From the NCBI GenBank assembly GCA_964411125.1, contig CAYPJU010000026.1:1-64000 (forward strand): a stretch of DNA of 64,000 bases, read 5' to 3'. The notes under the pieces are model-generated. The model saw only the letters and a list, made by a program, of their open reading frames with translations. It ran no database searches and was not told the origin of the DNA. How positions within the stretch are numbered: the stretch's first letter is position 1; each line of letters begins with the position of its first letter. The translations under genes and the position numbers were made by a program. Positions 55,101 to 63,925 of the stretch are shown in pieces. The stretch is from JBFIHF01 sp964411125 (lineage in GTDB: Bacteria; Myxococcota_A; Bradymonadia; Bradymonadales; Bradymonadaceae).

Positions 55101-56046
55101 CGATCGCGGTATCCGCCCCCTTGGCGACGACGTCGATCCGCGCGGCGTCCTCGCGGAGGAAATCTCCGGTTGCGGCGGCGATGTCGAGACGTCCTTCCAC
55201 CCCCAGAGTGCGTGGTACACAGTCCTCGGGGCCATACTCGCAGAAGTCGTCCGCCGCGCAGGTCGAACCGGTCGGGCACATCCCCGCATCGCAAGCCCGG
55301 CAGAGCTGGTCGCGTCGAATCCCTTCCAGCGCATCGGCGAGCGCTCCCTGGATCTCTCGCTCGATGCGGTCGCGAAAGAGACCGCGGACGAGGCTAGCAC
55401 CGCCGCAGGCGACGTCGTCACCGAAGCCCCCTCGGCTCTTGATCTTGAAGTCGACGTCCTCGAGATCCACGGTGACGTCGCCCAGCTCGATCCCGACCTC
55501 CTTGAACGGGGACGCCTGGTCGACGAAGAGCCGGATCGGCGCGCGGCCCTTGACGAACGCCGCGGTCGACTCCGAGGCGCCCTTCTTGAAGAGCTGCACG
55601 TAGCAGTTCACGTTGCCGAGGAAGGTGTCGTAGTCGAAGTTCAACCGCTCGTCGACGCTGCCGATCGTCACCTCGACTTCCAGCGTGTCGGGGGGACGGG
55701 GCGTGATCGCCTGGTCGGCGAGCGTGAGGTCCACCTGGCAGCCATTCGCCCCGCTCGTGCAGGTGCTGTCGACGCAGAGGTCGGGGTTTCCCGACGTGTC
55801 CCGAGGGATGCAGAAGCTGAGCCCTCCGGGGAGTGCCCGTTCCAGGATGTAGGGAACCTGGGCTGAGACGTAGGTGAGCCCCGCGGGCGTCACGCGCGCC
55901 TGCCCCACCGACGGGACGGTGACGTCGATCGCGTCGGTCGGATAGCTGCGGCTCTCGAACCCGTTGCAGCTACAGGAATCCGTCGAGCACGCCGACACGA
56001 GGACGAACAACAGAACGAGCGGATTGACGGCGGAACGTCGAGGCAT
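52126..56046 (-). CDS. Very long exported protein with internal MYXO-CTERM followed by a lipoprotein signal (possible in-frame fusion of two genes)
   Basis: The ORF encodes 1306 residues from ATG 56046 (MPRRSAVNPLVLLFVLVSAC, a lipoprotein signal with Cys20). Residues ~30-775 are a Cys-containing beta-rich region. Around 780-804 is a complete MYXO-CTERM-type tail (GGCSTGGGPAGLLGLLLFGA then FVRRRR). With no stop, RRRRGFLAAAALLAFSGCNG follows, itself a lipoprotein signal. A GTG at 53649 (residue 800) could start a second, 507-residue lipoprotein. Its body (Cys-rich start, then a repeated-strand, sialidase-like propeller) ends at 52126. The sequence therefore looks like two neighbouring genes joined in frame. 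The upstream start codon is about 100 bp from glgB. Confidence 0.8.
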   Translation of the reverse strand: MPRRSAVNPLVLLFVLVSACSTDSCSCNGFESRSYPTDAIDVTVPSVGQARVTPAGLTYVSAQVPYILERALPGGLSFCIPRDTSGNPDLCVDSTCTSGANGCQVDLTLADQAITPRPPDTLEVEVTIGSVDERLNFDYDTFLGNVNCYVQLFKKGASESTAAFVKGRAPIRLFVDQASPFKEVGIELGDVTVDLEDVDFKIKSRGGFGDDVACGGASLVRGLFRDRIEREIQGALADALEGIRRDQLCRACDAGMCPTGSTCAADDFCEYGPEDCVPRTLGVEGRLDIAAATGDFLREDAARIDVVAKGADTAIVDDGVTVGLRSGFKEVSQSDCAPVEKGMRPAVPNLSVSPTLMSDMKPGGGSFQFGVGLHKSAIEHALWTIWASGGTCLEVSDRDVMVLSTTAFTLVAPSMEDFAGKGKSAVLSIVANEPPTIELGANTVTPQGDTYVVDDPLLRILWNDVDFHVFGYARDRMVRLFTLRIDLDLPVALVPDGNGNLVPIVTDLEEAIANIEPRRLELLEESADKIRDIVPTLLGFAGPQIAGAIPESIAVPELLGFRLDLNQGDIRGVDNNEYLAIFANLARVNQPQGYVADTAILSSEIDYGQILESGLVRPTLRLDVASWNAGQFGPQDREVEFSYRVDGGFWSMYRRSTRLLVDDPLLAIQGDHTIEVRARVVGEPGTADPRPARLDFVIDWNEPEVEARRAGDTVFFDGFDLADQDLEYRLVDNAGNATTWTERKSWKPQGEPVFAEARDDSGRTTRVAIDGAPPAAGGCSTGGGPAGLLGLLLFGAAAFVRRRRGFLAAAALLAFSGCNGGCKGELATNATEQCFGEGCNVEQVCTLDSDCAGICPEGNGGICEDEECVCVQACEPGCAEGEFCCLSSQMCQEVGNPCEGDDAECGPGYEVGVQSATPNRETCELDDVVCDCVPLPPIPVGWHGEYTSIDSDGTLTVVATYNDTYGDLMVGSVGAAGEIAWQFVDGVPTDGELTGDPNGYRGGRSERGPKVGTHTAVVVSGTRAHVFYRDEDAKALKWGVAEFDGTTAKFSSAVIDSDGDPGQWTAATLAGDQVHVLYGADGASDGSELRHVVVDAAASPGPATPTVVLSAPEPMESTKGYPLVVASFIDLSAAGGTPFAVFHDGIEDRVGRMQFTAGSWSEPTFIARGTGPHAAGALGADGAEHAFFMMSRGVRYSRFGDTATGLVDDGKRLFDDEYWYGTTGEGAQLRVDGSTLTVAYQDAFDRTLITATSSNGTDWTPQKHPLPDTGTGFWTAMTSRGTRFVADMVIDRSREHGGFVRVTPLD

Positions 56047-56146
56047 CCCGTGTATACTAACCACACCTTCGATCCTACACGAGTCGATTGTCGTCCTGGA
56101 TCGGAACATCCGAAGCCCGTCGCCCCGTCGTGGAGGGACACGAACG

Positions 56147-57979
56147 ATGATTGAAACGCAGCTCGACAGTTTTTTCGAAGGGACCGCCACCAACCTCGGC
56201 GAGTGGATGGGAGGCCGCCTCGTCGACGGGGGCGCGGAGTTCGCCGTGTGGGCTCCGAATGCCGCGTCCGTGCTCGTGCGCGGCGAGTTCTCCGGCCCCG
56301 AAGGGATCGCCCTCGAGAACCGACAGGGCGTCTGGACCGGAACCGTCGACGGGCTCGAGGCAGGCACGCGTTATCATTTCGTCGTGCGAACCCCCGACGG
56401 GCGCGAGCTCGAGAAGATCGACCCCTTCGCGCTGCGATTCGCCGATCCCTCGGCGGCCGACGCAGTCCTCTGGGACTCCTCGTACGCCTGGGGCGACGAC
56501 CGATGGATGCGGCAACGTGCGAAGCGGCAGTCCCTCGACGCACCGATCAGCGTCTACGAGGTCCACGCGGGCTCGTGGAAGCGCTTCGGAGCAAAGGGTC
56601 CCGACTACCGGCGCATCGCAAGGCCCCTCGCCGACTACTGCCAGCGCCTCAATTTCACCCACGTCGAGTTTCTTCCGCTGACCGAGCACCCGTTCTACGG
56701 GTCGTGGGGGTACCAGAGCCTCGGATACTTCGCGCCGACGGGCCGCTACGGGGATCCCGACGACCTCAAGTACCTCGTCGACACGCTGCACCAGGCGGGC
56801 ATCGGCGTTTTTCTCGACTGGGTCCCGTCGCATTTCCCGATGGACCCTCACGGGTTGGCGAACTTCGACGGCACGCCGCTCTTCGAACACGGGGATCCGA
56901 AGCGCGGATACCACCCCGACTGGAAGTCCGCGATCTTCGACTACGGACGCCCGGAGGTCCGCTCGTTCCTGATCTCGAGCGCGCTACATTGGCTGCGCGA
57001 GTTCCACGTCGACGGACTGCGCGTCGATGCCGTCGCTTCGATGCTCTATCTCGACTACTCGCGCAACGAGGGGGAGTGGGAGCCGAACCGAGACGGCGGG
57101 CGCGAGAACCTCGAGGCGATCGAGTTCATCCGACAGTTCAACGAGACCGTCCACCACCTGCACCCCGACGTCCTGACGATCGCAGAGGAGTCGACCGCGT
57201 GGCCCGGCGTCTCTCATTCGGCGAAAGCGGGCGGGCTCGGGTTCTCGATGAAATGGGACATGGGCTGGATGCACGATTCGCTCGAGTACTTCGGGCGTGA
57301 CCCGGTGCACCGCCAGTACCATCACAACGACATCACCTTTCGAGCGATGTACCAGTTCCGCGAAAACTTCATGCTCGCGCTGTCGCATGACGAGGTCGTC
57401 CACGCGAAGGGGTCGCTCTATCGAAAGATGGCGGGCAATCCTCACCAGAAGCTCGCGAACCTGCGACTGCTCCTCGCCTACATGATGATGGCCCCCGGCA
57501 AGAAGCTTCTCTTCATGGGGAGCGAGTTCGCCCAGGACCCCGAGTGGGATCACGACGGCGAGCTGAACTGGGAGCAGTTGCGGGACCGTGGCCACAAAGG
57601 GATCCGCAAGCTCGTCAAGGATCTCAACGAGATCTACACGTCGGAGCCCTTCCTCGGCGCGACCGACTTCGATTCGAGTGGATTTCGCTGGTCCGTGGTG
57701 GACGACAGCGACAACAGCGTCTTTGCCTTCGTTCGCGAACGCGGGACCGAACGGGTGTTGTGTGCGCTAAACTGCACCCCGGTGGGGCGCTGGACATACA
57801 ACGTTCCGGTGGACAACGGGGAGAGTTGGGACATCCTGGTGAACACCGACCGTCGCCGCTACGGCGGCACGGGCAAGTTCCGCAAGCGGGTCCTGCACCC
57901 GCACCAGTCCAGGTCGGGCGGGTGGGAGATCGAGCTCAACCTGCCGCCGCTCGCCGCGGTGATCCTGCTGCAGCGCTGA
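56147..57979 (+). CDS. glgB: 1,4-alpha-glucan branching enzyme
   Basis: GlgB makes alpha-1,6 branches in glycogen. The start at 56147 has GGAGGG upstream. The 610-residue product has an N-terminal CBM48 domain (~25-105, FAVWAPNAASVLVRGEF) and a GH13_9 catalytic barrel. The nucleophile Asp294 is in FHVDGLRVDAVASML, the acid/base Glu347 in LTIAEEST, and the stabilising Asp415 in LSHDEVVH. A short C-terminal beta domain ends the protein. The N-terminal part is shorter than in many GlgBs that have two CBM48 domains. It is a single gene. Confidence 0.94.
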   Translation: MIETQLDSFFEGTATNLGEWMGGRLVDGGAEFAVWAPNAASVLVRGEFSGPEGIALENRQGVWTGTVDGLEAGTRYHFVVRTPDGRELEKIDPFALRFADPSAADAVLWDSSYAWGDDRWMRQRAKRQSLDAPISVYEVHAGSWKRFGAKGPDYRRIARPLADYCQRLNFTHVEFLPLTEHPFYGSWGYQSLGYFAPTGRYGDPDDLKYLVDTLHQAGIGVFLDWVPSHFPMDPHGLANFDGTPLFEHGDPKRGYHPDWKSAIFDYGRPEVRSFLISSALHWLREFHVDGLRVDAVASMLYLDYSRNEGEWEPNRDGGRENLEAIEFIRQFNETVHHLHPDVLTIAEESTAWPGVSHSAKAGGLGFSMKWDMGWMHDSLEYFGRDPVHRQYHHNDITFRAMYQFRENFMLALSHDEVVHAKGSLYRKMAGNPHQKLANLRLLLAYMMMAPGKKLLFMGSEFAQDPEWDHDGELNWEQLRDRGHKGIRKLVKDLNEIYTSEPFLGATDFDSSGFRWSVVDDSDNSVFAFVRERGTERVLCALNCTPVGRWTYNVPVDNGESWDILVNTDRRRYGGTGKFRKRVLHPHQSRSGGWEIELNLPPLAAVILLQR

Positions 57980-57988
57980 CGCGTCGGC

Positions 57989-59017
57989 TCAGTTCTGGGG
58001 CGGCTCGGCTTCTTCGGCCGCCGGCTCTCCGGCCGCGAGCTCTGGATCGTAGTCGCGGGCGAGCCGTTCGATGAGGCCGTCCAGAACCTTGGCGCTCCCA
58101 TCGGCTTCGCGTCGAATCCAGAAGCTGGTGAAGTTCCGGGCGGCCTTCTCTCCCATCCCGACCTTCTCGGCGATCTTGTTGTCGGCCGTCCACGAGGCAT
58201 AGAAGTCGCGAATCTCCTTCGGCTCACCGAGCGAGTTCAGGCGTTTGGCGGCCGCGGCGACGTCCGCCTCTTTCACCGCGGCACGCGTCTTCGCGAAGGC
58301 GCGAACCGTCGGCCGAAAGATCTCGTAGGTGCGCTGCGCGGGGAAGCGCAGAAGCTCCGTGTCGGGCGCGATGTAGGCCTTCTCGACGAGGGCGCCGAGC
58401 GCATTTTCGTCGACTTTCCCGGGCTCGACGAACAGCGGCGCACCGATGGCGGGCGTGAGCAGCCCGTTCACCGCAGCGTTGAAGCACGGGTCGTCGCACC
58501 CGCGCTCCAGCGGCTCGGGATGCACCGAGCTCAGCATGTATTTGAACGTTCGACGCAGCCGAACCGGTGCCACCAGAAGGCGCTGATCGTACTCGACGGG
58601 GCCCTTCGCGCCCGGCAGGGTGAGCGATTCTTCGAGCGCCGTTTCGCCCTCGTTCTGCAGCCCTTCGCCCTGCGTGAGGACGAAGATCGCCGTCAGAGCC
58701 TGGAGGTCTCCCTCCCACGCCTTCTTCGCGATCTCCTCCTGCGAGACCTTCATCCGAATCCCCTCGAGGCGCCTCTTTGCTTCGGGGACGTCGGGGTGAT
58801 CGGGGTGGTCGGCGAGGAACTTCTCGAGAGCGACGGCCTTCGCCGCGTCGTCGGGAGCCTCGCGGATCTCTTCGAGGAGGGCCCCCCAGACTCGACCTTC
58901 GTTGTTCCGCTCGACCTGCTGAACCTCTTGCTCGGCCGTCTCTGCGGACTTGTTGTCGCAGGCGGCGAGCGCGAGCGTCGCGGCGAGGGCGAGGATTGCG
59001 TGGCTTCGTCGTTTCAT
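57989..59017 (-). CDS. Putative lipoprotein of unknown function
   Basis: The 342-residue product begins MKRRSHAILALAATLALAAC with lipid Cys20. The mature protein is mostly helical (many A/E/K-rich segments such as AAKAVALEKFLADHPDHPDV, a TPR-like unit) and has a CDDPC motif. The C-terminus is an acidic Ala/Glu/Pro tail. I recognise no family. It lies 7 bp after the upstream SDR gene on the same strand and converges on glgB with a 9-bp gap. Confidence 0.75.
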   Translation of the reverse strand: MKRRSHAILALAATLALAACDNKSAETAEQEVQQVERNNEGRVWGALLEEIREAPDDAAKAVALEKFLADHPDHPDVPEAKRRLEGIRMKVSQEEIAKKAWEGDLQALTAIFVLTQGEGLQNEGETALEESLTLPGAKGPVEYDQRLLVAPVRLRRTFKYMLSSVHPEPLERGCDDPCFNAAVNGLLTPAIGAPLFVEPGKVDENALGALVEKAYIAPDTELLRFPAQRTYEIFRPTVRAFAKTRAAVKEADVAAAAKRLNSLGEPKEIRDFYASWTADNKIAEKVGMGEKAARNFTSFWIRREADGSAKVLDGLIERLARDYDPELAAGEPAAEEAEPPQN

Positions 59018-59024
59018 CGGGTAC

Positions 59025-59843
59025 TCACACGAAGAGGTCGGGACAGAGATCGACGGACGGGTCGACCGCGTATTGCGAGAGGTCGTCCACCCCCTCCTCG
59101 CGCAGCACGTCCTCGTCGATGAAGAAGTTTCCGGTGCACTCTCTCGCGTCGCGCCGGAAGATTGCGTGGGCGGCGTCCGCCACGATGTCGGGTTTGCGAC
59201 TGGCGCGCATCATCTCGTCGCCACCCAGAAGGTTCTGGACTGCGGCGGTGGCGATCGTCGTCTTCGGCCAGAGCGCATTCACCCCGATCTTCCCCCGGAA
59301 CTCCCCCGCCATCCCGAGGACGCACATGCTCATCCCGAACTTCGCCATCGTGTAGGCGACGTGGTTCTCGAACCAACGCTCCTCCATGTTCAGCGGGGGC
59401 GAGAGGTTGAGGATATGGGGGTTCTCGGATTCGAGAAGGTGCGGGATACAGAGCTTGGAGACCATGAAGGTCCCGCGGGTGTTGACCGAGTGCATCAGGT
59501 CGAAGCGCTTCATGCTGGTCGACGACGTGTCGGTGAGTTGAATCGCGCTGGCGTTGTTCACGAGGATGTCGATCCCTCCGAACGTCGCGACTGTGGCATC
59601 GATCGCGGACTGGACCTGATCCTCGAAGCGGATGTCACATTTGACCGCCAGGGCATCGCCTCCGGCCTCTTCGATCTCCTCGGCCGCCGTGAAGATCGTC
59701 CCCGGCAGATTCGGCTGGGGCTCGACCGTCTTCGCGGCGATGACGATGTTCGCCCCGTCGCGCGCGGCCCGAAGTGCGATGGCGAGCCCGATGCCTCGGC
59801 TGCCGCCCGTGATGAACACAGTCTTTCCCGCGAGATCGGTCAT
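59025..59843 (-). CDS. SDR-family oxidoreductase, HSDL2-like
   Basis: The 272-residue product is a classical SDR: TGGSRGIG (12-19), NNAS (96-99), catalytic Ser148 (LNLSPPLN), Tyr164 and Lys168 (YTMAK). The segments FITGGSRGIGLAIALRAARD, VKCDIRFEDQV and VNTRGTFMVSKLCIPHLLES are typical of the HSDL2 (hydroxysteroid dehydrogenase-like 2) group. It lacks the SCP2 domain that many HSDL2 proteins carry. The substrate is unknown; an acyl or steroid-like carbonyl is possible. It is followed closely by the lipoprotein gene. Confidence 0.88.
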   Translation of the reverse strand: MTDLAGKTVFITGGSRGIGLAIALRAARDGANIVIAAKTVEPQPNLPGTIFTAAEEIEEAGGDALAVKCDIRFEDQVQSAIDATVATFGGIDILVNNASAIQLTDTSSTSMKRFDLMHSVNTRGTFMVSKLCIPHLLESENPHILNLSPPLNMEERWFENHVAYTMAKFGMSMCVLGMAGEFRGKIGVNALWPKTTIATAAVQNLLGGDEMMRASRKPDIVADAAHAIFRRDARECTGNFFIDEDVLREEGVDDLSQYAVDPSVDLCPDLFV

Positions 59844-59966
59844 CTCGTCTCCTTTCGGTCGTGTGTCGTGACGTTGTGCTCGATGCCGAGCTTCGGCACC
59901 GAGGCGTGGGTCGGCCCCCGAACGGACGGGCCAATTCTCGCGGTCGAGGTCACGCTCGGTGAGCGT

Positions 59967-60452
59967 TCACTCTTCCTCACCTTCGGAAGCATCGGCGTAG
60001 AGAGCGAGAATCTCGGTCTCCCCCAGAAGCTTCGAGCCGTAGTTCCCCCAGACGTCGTTGACCGCGACCGACTCCCCTTCGTCGAGACGCTCGGTCAGGT
60101 AGATCGCGAAGTACTCGCCGCCGTCGTCGCTGGCGGGAATCGGAATCTTGTCGAGTGGAGTCCCGTTCGGCGTGAAGAGCTGGCACTTCTTCCCTTCGTC
60201 GAACTGTACGGAAGACTGTTTGCTGTTGTCGCCATAGTAGGGACTGAGGATGACTTCACCCTCGAGATCTCCCTGCTTGACCAGCAGCTTCACTCCAGGC
60301 TCCCCGCTGAACTTCGGCCCATCGTAGTCGATGAGATCTTCTCCGTTGGGGCCGAAAGCGCGCGTGACGACGATCACGAAACCGTCATCGTTCAACGCCT
60401 GAAGGCGTGTCGTCGTATCGCTGCGCTGAAAAGGGTTGTTCGAGTCTGACAT
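59967..60452 (-). CDS. Conserved-looking hypothetical protein
   Basis: The 161-residue product has no signal peptide or membrane helix and is acidic at the C-terminus (ALYADASEGEEE). A beta-rich pattern (VIVVTRAFGPNGEDLIDYDG, KLLVKQGDLEGEVILSPYYG, KCQLFTPNGTPLDKIPIP) suggests a compact beta domain. I recognise no family. It stands alone, 123 bp upstream of the SDR start on the minus strand. The unusual density of Asp/Gly in the loops may indicate metal binding, but this is a guess. Confidence 0.6.
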   Translation of the reverse strand: MSDSNNPFQRSDTTTRLQALNDDGFVIVVTRAFGPNGEDLIDYDGPKFSGEPGVKLLVKQGDLEGEVILSPYYGDNSKQSSVQFDEGKKCQLFTPNGTPLDKIPIPASDDGGEYFAIYLTERLDEGESVAVNDVWGNYGSKLLGETEILALYADASEGEEE

Positions 60453-60522
60453 CCCTCGTCACTCCGCTATGAAAGGTGGGTTCGGGAGTTTCTATCGCAA
60501 CCTACCCCCCGTTGCAACCGGG

Positions 60523-60622
60523 AGCGGTGTGGGGGCTTTGCCCTCACACCGCTGGGGGAGCGCGCTTCGCGCGCTGGGAGAGCTTCGCTTCGCTCGCTGT
60601 GGGAGCGGCCGAAGGCCGCTCC
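60523..60622. repeat. Series of hairpins separated by GGGAG, downstream of the choice-of-anchor-D gene
   Basis: AGCGGTGTG / CACACCGCT (60523-60531 with 60545-60553), AGCGCGC-TTC-GCGCGCT (60559-60575) and GGAGCGGCC-GAA-GGCCGCTCC (60602-60622) follow each other. GGGAG-type words lie between them. The last one is 6 bp past the minus-strand stop at 60629 and could help end that transcript, though it has no T-run. Confidence 0.75.
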
Positions 60623-60628
60623 AACACG

Positions 60629-62479
60629 CTACTCGACCGTCAGGTCGAGAAGCGTCTGCGCTTCGCGGTCGCCGCTGGGGGCGAGGAGGGTGAGGGCGAC
60701 CTTGTAGGTGCCAGCGACGTCGGGGGTGAAGAACGCCGTCTCGCCGACTCCGTCGAGGAAGACCGAGCTGCCGGCGGGGCGTGCGACGAGGGTCCAGATC
60801 GCGTTGCCGACGGCGTCGGCGGGGGTGCTGCCGGCCGCGCTGAGGTTGACGGGCGACGACGTGCGCAGCCCTCCCTGGTTAGTGACCTGGATCATGGGGA
60901 CCGGCGCGGCCTGGGCCGAGTCGAGTGCCCGCAGCGACAGCGTGAGCGGCGTCGGGTTGTCACTGTCGATCGTGGCGAGGCCGACGTCGGTGGTCGCGTT
61001 CATCCCGGTGAACGTGACGGTCGCTTCGGCGATCCCTTGCGCGGGGACCGAGCCCGTGGCACCCGCCACCGAGAACTCCGCGTCGGAACCGTTGGAGAAG
61101 TTCCACATCACGTTGTTGAGGCTCAGCGGCGCAGTCCCGACGTTGCGGATCACGAACGTGCGCGTTTCGGAGTTGCCGTCCGCGGCGAGGAACGTGAAGG
61201 AGTCGGGGTGGATGCGTCCGATGGGGACGTCGCCGGCGTCACCGAGCAGCGTCACCTCCGACTGGAATCCGTTGTTGGGGTCGTTGTGGGCGATCTCGAG
61301 CGTCCCGATCGACGGGTCGGTGTTGTCGGCGGGGCGCTCGAAGATGACGTCGACGTCGACCGATTCTTCGGTGCGTACGGTGATCGTCTGGAAGTTGCTG
61401 GTGACATCCGTTCCGTCGACCTCGAAACGGTAGAACGGGCGCGCTTCGGCGTTGACCGAGAGCCCCCGAACCTGCAGCGGCGTCTCGCCGACGTTCGAGA
61501 TGGTGAGGGTCTGCGTCGCTTGTGCGTCGAACTTCAAGACGGGGGTGTTGAGCTCGATGAAGGGCGTGCTTCCGGCCTCCGATGTGATCTGTACGGCGAT
61601 CTTCGCGACGCCCGCCGACGAGTCGATGACGAGGTTCGTGAACGTGTCGTAGTCCGTGGTGCCGTCGGGGATGCTGACCGTGACGTCGAAGCTCGCCGAC
61701 GTTCCCGACGCGATCGTCCCACCGACCGGCGTGTCGTTGGCGTTGATCGTGAAGAACGTGGGGTTGTCCTCGATGTTGATGTTCTCGATCGTCAGGTCGT
61801 TCTCACCGGTGTTGGTGATCGAGAACGACTGCGTGTTGGTGGTTCCGGGCTGCACGTTGGCGAACTCGAGGAACGTCGGGTCGACATCGATCGTCCCGCT
61901 CGCGCCGGGATCGAGGAAGTAGATCGTCGCGACCCCTTCTTCGACGAAATCGCCGTTGCTGATCGCATTCGTCGTGATGCGGAGCGCCCCGCAGTAGACG
62001 TCGAAGTACTCCCCGGGCACGTCGGCTGGTGGTTCCGGGCACGCGAGTTCGTTGCTGCCGGCGGCGACGATGAAGTTGAGCTCGCGGCTCAACTGCGGCG
62101 CGATGGTGAAGGGAGTGGCGGGGAGTCCGATCGCCTGGCACGTGCTGCCGGCTGTCACGCAGATCTCGCCCGTCCCACACTCGTCGTCGCTCGAGCAGCT
62201 CGTCTCGGTCCGTGCCCCGAGCATCGCGAGGCGTTCGGGCTGATCGATCCACTCGATCTTCCGGATCTCGAGCTCTCCGTCGCCGTTGTTCTCGATGACG
62301 AGCGGATCCTGGGCTTGAGTCCTGTTCTCGTCGGGCGGCATCCTAATCTGGATGAAGCCGACGTTCACGGCGAGCTCGGGCTCGTCGGTCGTCTGAAAGT
62401 TGTTGTCGTTGTTTTTGCCGCACGAAGAGACGAGCAGCAAAACCAGTGCGATCAGGGCGATATGAATTCGGTTCACCAT
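60629..62479 (-). CDS. Choice-of-anchor-D (ASPM-SPD-2-Hydin) repeat lipoprotein
   Basis: The start at 62479 has GGAG upstream and gives MVNRIHIALIALVLLLVSSC with lipid Cys20. After a short Cys-containing domain (ETSCSSDDECGTGEICV), three to four ASH/choice-of-anchor-D beta domains follow. They have VLKFDAQATQTLTISNVGET, FLEFANVQPGTTNTQSFSIT and FVIRNVGTAPLSLNNV motifs. The C-terminal ~90 residues are a separate beta domain (TPADAVGNAIWTLVARPAGS... VALTLLAPSGDREAQTLLDL) like PKD domains. The 616-residue protein is probably a cell-surface or outer-membrane structural lipoprotein. It is divergent from the thiolase gene. Confidence 0.85.
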   Translation of the reverse strand: MVNRIHIALIALVLLLVSSCGKNNDNNFQTTDEPELAVNVGFIQIRMPPDENRTQAQDPLVIENNGDGELEIRKIEWIDQPERLAMLGARTETSCSSDDECGTGEICVTAGSTCQAIGLPATPFTIAPQLSRELNFIVAAGSNELACPEPPADVPGEYFDVYCGALRITTNAISNGDFVEEGVATIYFLDPGASGTIDVDPTFLEFANVQPGTTNTQSFSITNTGENDLTIENINIEDNPTFFTINANDTPVGGTIASGTSASFDVTVSIPDGTTDYDTFTNLVIDSSAGVAKIAVQITSEAGSTPFIELNTPVLKFDAQATQTLTISNVGETPLQVRGLSVNAEARPFYRFEVDGTDVTSNFQTITVRTEESVDVDVIFERPADNTDPSIGTLEIAHNDPNNGFQSEVTLLGDAGDVPIGRIHPDSFTFLAADGNSETRTFVIRNVGTAPLSLNNVMWNFSNGSDAEFSVAGATGSVPAQGIAEATVTFTGMNATTDVGLATIDSDNPTPLTLSLRALDSAQAAPVPMIQVTNQGGLRTSSPVNLSAAGSTPADAVGNAIWTLVARPAGSSVFLDGVGETAFFTPDVAGTYKVALTLLAPSGDREAQTLLDLTVE

Positions 62480-62646
62480 CCACTCCGGGCATCGATTTGG
62501 CCCCATCGTTCTAGTGACGACCGGGCCCCAAATCAAGGCGCGGCGGCATGCGACAATTGTATTCGAGGCGACGATCCGGTAACGAGACGTCGTCGCGACG
62601 ACCTCCTGCAAACGACCGAATTGGTCAGACTCCTCGAGAGGTAGAG

Positions 62647-63909
62647 ATGAAATTTCAGCGTAAAGTCTATGTCGTGGGGGGAGACCTCACGACGTTCATC
62701 GGCAAGAACCATCCAGACTTCATCTGGAAGAAGCACCCCGACTTCGGCAAGAAAGAGAACCCGACTCTCGAAGAGCATCTCGTGACCGCCATCCGTGGTG
62801 CGTTCGAGAAGACCGGGGTCGACGCCGAGAAGATCGAGAAGGGGTTCGTGGGTAACTTCGCCGGCGAGCTCTTCAGCCACCAGGGCCACCTCGGCTCGAT
62901 GGCCGTTCGAGCGGACGAAGGTCTCGACGGCAAACCCTTCATGCGCGTCGAAGGAGCGTGCGCATCGGGCGGTCTCGCGACGGTCGCGGCGATCGATTCT
63001 CTGCAGGCCGGATACGACGTCGTCCTGGTCGCCGGGGCGGAAGTACAGACGACCTGCAGCGCCCGCGAAGGCGCCGGGCACCTCGCCACGGCAGCGCACT
63101 GGGAGACCGAACGCGACCTCGACGAGTTCACGTTCCCCGCGATGTTCGCGCGCCGCAACAAGGCGTACAAAGAGAAGTACGGCGTCAGCGAAGAAGACCT
63201 CGCTCACATCGTGGCCAAGGCGTACTCGAACGCGAACCGTAACCCTCTCGCGCACATGCGGACCGTGAACGTGAGCGTCGAGGACGCCTCGGCTCCGGGC
63301 GACCGCAACCCGAACTTCCTGAAGAACGAGGACCTCAAAGAGCACCTCAAGGTGACGGACTGCTCGCAGGTGTCCGACGGTGGCGCCGCTATGATTCTGG
63401 CGACCGAAGAGGGGCTGAAGAAGCTCGGAAAGAAGCCGGAGGACTGCATCGAGATCCTCTCGTACGGCCACGCGACGGGCGCGCTCGGAAAGGTCACCGA
63501 CTGGACCGAGCTGAGCACGACGAAGAAGGCGGCGAGCGAAGCGTACTCGGACGCAGGCATCTCGCCGGACGACGTCCAGGTCGCCGAAGTTCACGACTGC
63601 TTCCACGTCACCGAAGCGTTGATGACGGAAGCGATCGGCTTCGCGGAGCCCGGCAAGGGCGCCCAGGCTGCTCGAGAGGGAGTCACCGCGATCGACGGCA
63701 AGCACCCGGTCAACACCGGCGGTGGGCTCATCGCTTTCGGTCATCCGGTCGGCGCGACGGGCGTCAAGCAAGTCCTCGAGATCTACCGCCAGATGAAGGG
63801 CCAGGCGGGCGACTACCAGATCCCGAACAAACCCGAGGTCGGCTTCACCGCCAACATGGGCGGCGACGACCGAACGTCGGTCTGCATGGCGTTCCGCAAC
63901 GTCGACTGA
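62647..63909 (+). CDS. SCP2-type thiolase / acetyl-CoA acetyltransferase-like protein
   Basis: The 420-residue product (start 62647) has the thiolase fold with the catalytic Cys105 in VEGACASGGLA. The C-terminal motifs EVHDCFHVTEALM and NTGGGLIAFGHPVGATG carry the other active-site residues (His in GHP). The absence of a classical CxG motif near the end and the overall pattern place it in the SCP2-thiolase / lipid-transfer group rather than the FadA group. It probably acts in fatty or sterol-like acyl-CoA metabolism. It ends 16 bp before a strong terminator. Confidence 0.87.
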   Translation: MKFQRKVYVVGGDLTTFIGKNHPDFIWKKHPDFGKKENPTLEEHLVTAIRGAFEKTGVDAEKIEKGFVGNFAGELFSHQGHLGSMAVRADEGLDGKPFMRVEGACASGGLATVAAIDSLQAGYDVVLVAGAEVQTTCSAREGAGHLATAAHWETERDLDEFTFPAMFARRNKAYKEKYGVSEEDLAHIVAKAYSNANRNPLAHMRTVNVSVEDASAPGDRNPNFLKNEDLKEHLKVTDCSQVSDGGAAMILATEEGLKKLGKKPEDCIEILSYGHATGALGKVTDWTELSTTKKAASEAYSDAGISPDDVQVAEVHDCFHVTEALMTEAIGFAEPGKGAQAAREGVTAIDGKHPVNTGGGLIAFGHPVGATGVKQVLEIYRQMKGQAGDYQIPNKPEVGFTANMGGDDRTSVCMAFRNVD

Positions 63910-63925
63910 GTTCGAAGACCGCACG

